NCBI RefSeq assembly: GCF_000526795.1
Contig: NZ_JAGT01000001.1
Coordinates: 1,511,001-1,575,000, forward strand
Length of the DNA: 64,000 nucleotides
Origin: Ruminococcus flavefaciens AE3010
Lineage (GTDB): Bacteria > Bacillota > Clostridia > Oscillospirales > Ruminococcaceae
Reading direction: 5' to 3'
Part shown: positions 61,338 to 64,000 of the stretch, one piece after another
Numbering within the stretch: position 1 is the stretch's first letter
How the letters are laid out: every line of letters starts with the position of its first letter
Notes under the pieces: generated by a model
The model's database searches: none
The model's input: the letters and a program-made list of their open reading frames with translations, nothing else
What the model was told of the DNA's origin: nothing
Position numbers and translations under genes: made by a program

Positions 61338-63239
61338 CTATTTTGACTTTTTTTTGCTATGATATGGAAGTGGTTTTTGTCCAAAAACACGAAGAATTTT
61401 ATTACATTCTGTCAATCCATGTTCAACATAACCGTTATTAATAATGAACTTGTAAGCTCTGTTTTGCATTGTATCTGCATTGATATCATATTTGTTTTTT
61501 AATTTTGCAAACATATCATAAATATAATCCTTTTCTAAATTTAATCCTATACACAGCGTCATGACATTCCTTGGGTCAGGTTCTTTTTCCCCTCTACAAT
61601 AGTCGTCTATTATTGTTGTGGAAAGTTTGATTTCAGACGCAAGATCTGGTTTAGTTATAGATATTCTTCTCATATGATAAACAAGCGTATTACCAAATGT
61701 TTTATATTTTGCTAATTCATTCATGATATTATTGTATTCTTCAATTTTTTTCATGGATTCTTCATCTGGTCCATTATTAGCTTTACATAATTCAAAAGAC
61801 TCTGGTTCCTCTTCAAAGAATTCAGGGATGTTATTCAGAAAAGTTTCTCCATAAATTTTAGAGTTGTACTTAGTATTCTTTGATGACTTATAGCTAAATT
61901 TTATAAGGCATTCATCAGCGTGTTCGCGAGCGTATTCTGTAAGTTCAAAATCATGATAGTACGGGTTCTTGCTCTTTTCAACATATTTGCTGTCATTAAG
62001 ACAGACTACATAACCAAGATAAATGTATCTATCTGTCGCTATCAGCTCAGCGAATGTTTTATTCGTATCAATTAGCCTTTCGTAATTAATTTGATTAATA
62101 ATAAAGCTCTCGTCATCCTTCAGTGTTCCAGGAGTAAATATAAAAGGCTGCTTGTTTATCTTATTACCTAAATCGATATATATTCCGTCAAAGATGTCAT
62201 AACCTAATTGACGCATTCTCTTTCTACATATAGAGGGAGATACTTTAAATTTCTCAGAAAGATCAAATAATAAAGAATGATAATATTGATCTCTTGGAAC
62301 ATTATCGCTGAAAAAAGTATCTGGAACACTTTTTGAGAATTCGTAAATTGCTTTTTCTACCAAATGTTTAGGCATAATCAGTCGTATTGAAAGTTCATTT
62401 GCTTGCCATTCTGCGTAATGATATGCTTTATCAAAGGAAGCATTCTTATCATCATAATTAATCGATACAGAAGAACATTCCAAATGGTCACTTTCATCAA
62501 GAATCATGTATATTTGAAAATATGGCCAATGGAGAAAACAATGTACTATTTCATGTGAAATAGTGACTAAGTCGAGACAACCTTCTTTTTCGTTATAATA
62601 ATTTCGACTAATTAATATGGTTCTTCCTGTAATATCACTATTTTTTGAATGACTATATGGGGCTTTGGGATCTGAAATACACGCTGTTGAATTTGTAAAG
62701 AAAAACCTTCCTAAGCACCCAACAGGAAGATCAGCAACATTAATTAATAAATGATATTTGCTTAATACTTCTTTTAATGGGAATTGATATAAGCTATTAT
62801 TATCATTACGAGTTATTCTATCTGAAATATAAGATGTATATATTGTTTCTGCAACAGTTTCTAAGTCTAAATCCTCAAAGTCAATCAGACCAAATAAAGA
62901 CTGGATTGTTTCAGTTTGTAATTCGCTATAAGGTACTTCCTTAATATCAATAACGTGTAAATCAGATAGTTTTTTCTCTATATTACTCTGCAATGAAATA
63001 TTATAATATTGGGTGATATCTTCATTGTTGCAATTATTTATATTAACAGACACGCCAATCCTAACTGTTAAGCTTTCATGAGTAATATTCGTACAGCTGA
63101 GAGTATGTATAATGATATCTTTAACTATATTACTGACTTCAATGCTGTAACGAGATTTGATATGCTTTTCTATCCCATGTTCAATAACATCAATTTTATT
63201 AGCAGCAATATAATCTTTTAAATTATCATAATGAGCCAT
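61338..63239 (-). CDS. IrrE/ImmA-like metallopeptidase with C-terminal HTH-like domain
   Basis: 633 residues, GGTGG before the ATG. An N-terminal domain of about 150 residues is unrecognised. The zinc motif 'LVTISHEIVHCFLHW' (HExxH) lies at about 230, with 'YHYAEWQANELSIRLIMPKH' about 45 residues later, the ImmA/IrrE pattern. A helical region with 'FKVSPSICRKRMRQLGYD' follows, and a C-terminal XRE-like unit (about 550-600; 'DLASEIKLSTTIIDDYCRGE'). Known relatives cleave repressors in phage, ICE or stress responses. Its place beside a type I restriction gene suggests a defence-island or mobile-element context. Confidence 0.82.
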   Translation of the reverse strand: MAHYDNLKDYIAANKIDVIEHGIEKHIKSRYSIEVSNIVKDIIIHTLSCTNITHESLTVRIGVSVNINNCNNEDITQYYNISLQSNIEKKLSDLHVIDIKEVPYSELQTETIQSLFGLIDFEDLDLETVAETIYTSYISDRITRNDNNSLYQFPLKEVLSKYHLLINVADLPVGCLGRFFFTNSTACISDPKAPYSHSKNSDITGRTILISRNYYNEKEGCLDLVTISHEIVHCFLHWPYFQIYMILDESDHLECSSVSINYDDKNASFDKAYHYAEWQANELSIRLIMPKHLVEKAIYEFSKSVPDTFFSDNVPRDQYYHSLLFDLSEKFKVSPSICRKRMRQLGYDIFDGIYIDLGNKINKQPFIFTPGTLKDDESFIINQINYERLIDTNKTFAELIATDRYIYLGYVVCLNDSKYVEKSKNPYYHDFELTEYAREHADECLIKFSYKSSKNTKYNSKIYGETFLNNIPEFFEEEPESFELCKANNGPDEESMKKIEEYNNIMNELAKYKTFGNTLVYHMRRISITKPDLASEIKLSTTIIDDYCRGEKEPDPRNVMTLCIGLNLEKDYIYDMFAKLKNKYDINADTMQNRAYKFIINNGYVEHGLTECNKILRVFGQKPLPYHSKKKSK

Positions 63240-63272
63240 ATTTCCACCACCTTAAATGGTTAGTATACTTCA

Positions 63273-63292
63273 GACCGCCCGTAAGGGCGATC
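63273..63292. terminator. Hairpin between HsdR and the IrrE-like gene
   Basis: Eight-base arms (gaccgccc/gggcgatc, one G-T pair) with a 4-base loop. Confidence 0.55.
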
Positions 63293-63303
63293 TCATAGAT
63301 ATA

Positions 63304-64000
63304 TCATTGATTCGGATTATCTGGATTTTGTTTACGCATCTCACGATATATAACTCCTGCCAAAGCACTCATAATAGCGTTATACTTATTCTTGTCTTTG
63401 AACAGAGACTCATAGCTCTCTTGAGACTCTGTATAGCTCTCCATAGCTGTATCTCCGAAGATCTGAGGGAAGATACTCTCTGTGAAGATAACAGGATCGG
63501 TTGTCTTTGCAGAGCTGAGTAGCTTAATATTCTTCTTGAGCTTCTGATGCAGTGCATCGATAATGACTTTATCTGCATCTGTGAACTGTCCCTTGTACTT
63601 CTCATTTATTTGTTCAAGTATCTCGTCAAGAGGCGTTTTCTTTTGTTTTCCTCCTACGGCTTTCTGCTTGGCAGGAATATACTCTCCATCAAGCTGTTCG
63701 AGCTGTATATTACCCTCAAATGTCTTTTGTAGCTTGTAGTATTCCAGTTCCAGCTTACCTTCAAGATCGCATGGATCAGCAGGTTCTGCCGGAAGCAAAT
63801 GTAGCAGATATCTCAGGAAGAGATACTCCTTATGCATATCCTTATCAAACATTCTGACTACCTGGGTAATATAGCCATACCACTTTATGAAATTACGAAC
63901 AAGACGGCGGAACTGATACCTTTCCTCAGAGTTCTTGAGGTTATATCTGTCAGCAACAGGCTTCAGTACGCTTGTCATCTTGCCCATTGATGTTGATTCC
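63304..64000 (-). CDS. hsdR: Type I restriction enzyme R subunit, C-terminal end (5' part outside window)
   Basis: The frame is open to the window edge ('ESTSMGKMTSVLKPVADRYN'), so the methionine at 63987 is internal. 'RLVRNFIKWYGYITQVVRMF' and 'DKDMHKEYLFLRYLLHLLP' match the helical C-terminal domain of HsdR, which contacts the modification core. The ATPase and nuclease domains lie beyond the edge, as would hsdM and hsdS. Confidence 0.85.
   Translation of the reverse strand, partial: ESTSMGKMTSVLKPVADRYNLKNSEERYQFRRLVRNFIKWYGYITQVVRMFDKDMHKEYLFLRYLLHLLPAEPADPCDLEGKLELEYYKLQKTFEGNIQLEQLDGEYIPAKQKAVGGKQKKTPLDEILEQINEKYKGQFTDADKVIIDALHQKLKKNIKLLSSAKTTDPVIFTESIFPQIFGDTAMESYTESQESYESLFKDKNKYNAIMSALAGVIYREMRKQNPDNPNQ

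Overview
The window looks like a chromosomal accessory region of a gut Firmicute close to Ruminococcus (Oscillospiraceae). Evidence: low to moderate GC, strong AGGAGG-type ribosome binding sites, near-consensus sigma-A promoters, lipoproteins with long threonine linkers, and many type-I dockerin modules (complete in a DUF285 protein at 39.5-41.1 kb and a GH11-like protein at 44.9-48.1 kb, broken at three other places). No intact rRNA or tRNA gene was found.

Layout. (1) 0-6.8 kb, minus strand: a seven-gene surface-fibre operon with two SipW-type signal peptidases, two SipW-dependent TasA-like proteins, a sortase-anchored protein, a class B sortase, and the start of a very large SpaA/pilin-like protein that runs off the left edge. 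(2) 7.3-10.5 kb: decayed sequence (half an alpha/beta hydrolase, a frameshifted ORF with an A14 tract, a tandem-domain ORF) and an intact tyrosine integrase. (3) 10.49-28.97 kb: an apparent integrated element of about 18.4 kb between two tRNA-Ala(GGC) 3' halves. It carries a frameshifted integrase, an ECF sigma/membrane-partner pair, a tRNA-Thr 3' half, a 1063-residue VWA surface protein, a group II intron RT fragment, a four-gene phosphorelay operon (hybrid kinase, sugar-binding lipoprotein, REC-GGDEF*-EAL protein, HPt), an IS4 fragment and a GntR/ABC-2 transporter operon. (4) 29-34 kb: a lipoprotein, a truncated N6-methylase fused tail to tail with a truncated macrodomain gene, and a CPBP protease/Peptidase-MA/hydrolase operon behind a MerR-type promoter. 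(5) 34.6-50.4 kb: sodium symporters of three families (PutP, AGCS, SNF), a second copy of the sigma/partner pair, secreted dockerin proteins, a VanZ-like protein and debris. (6) 50.8-56.4 kb: a flavodoxin membrane protein, then a compact seven-gene operon (SDR, esterase, M24 peptidase, GNAT, FMN reductase and two unknowns) led by a tiny helix-hairpin-helix-like gene. (7) 56.5-64 kb: a lipoprotein and a 34-residue peptide that share a motif, a secreted protein whose C-terminus was replaced by a GC-rich Big_2 block, a YedK/HMCES protein with a LexA-like box, an IrrE-like metallopeptidase, and the end of a type I restriction HsdR.

How it fits together. Signal peptidases, sortase and TasA/SpaA-like substrates form one self-contained export and anchoring unit. 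The phosphorelay operon contains every step from extracellular solute binding to c-di-GMP hydrolysis. The strongest overall pattern is stacking of integrated elements. tRNA 3' halves, all cut near the anticodon loop except one shorter remnant, are accompanied by 11-bp-period direct-repeat pairs that resemble integrase arm sites. A family of about 75-residue proteins with its own conserved promoter recurs five times (three intact, two broken) and heads at least two operons.
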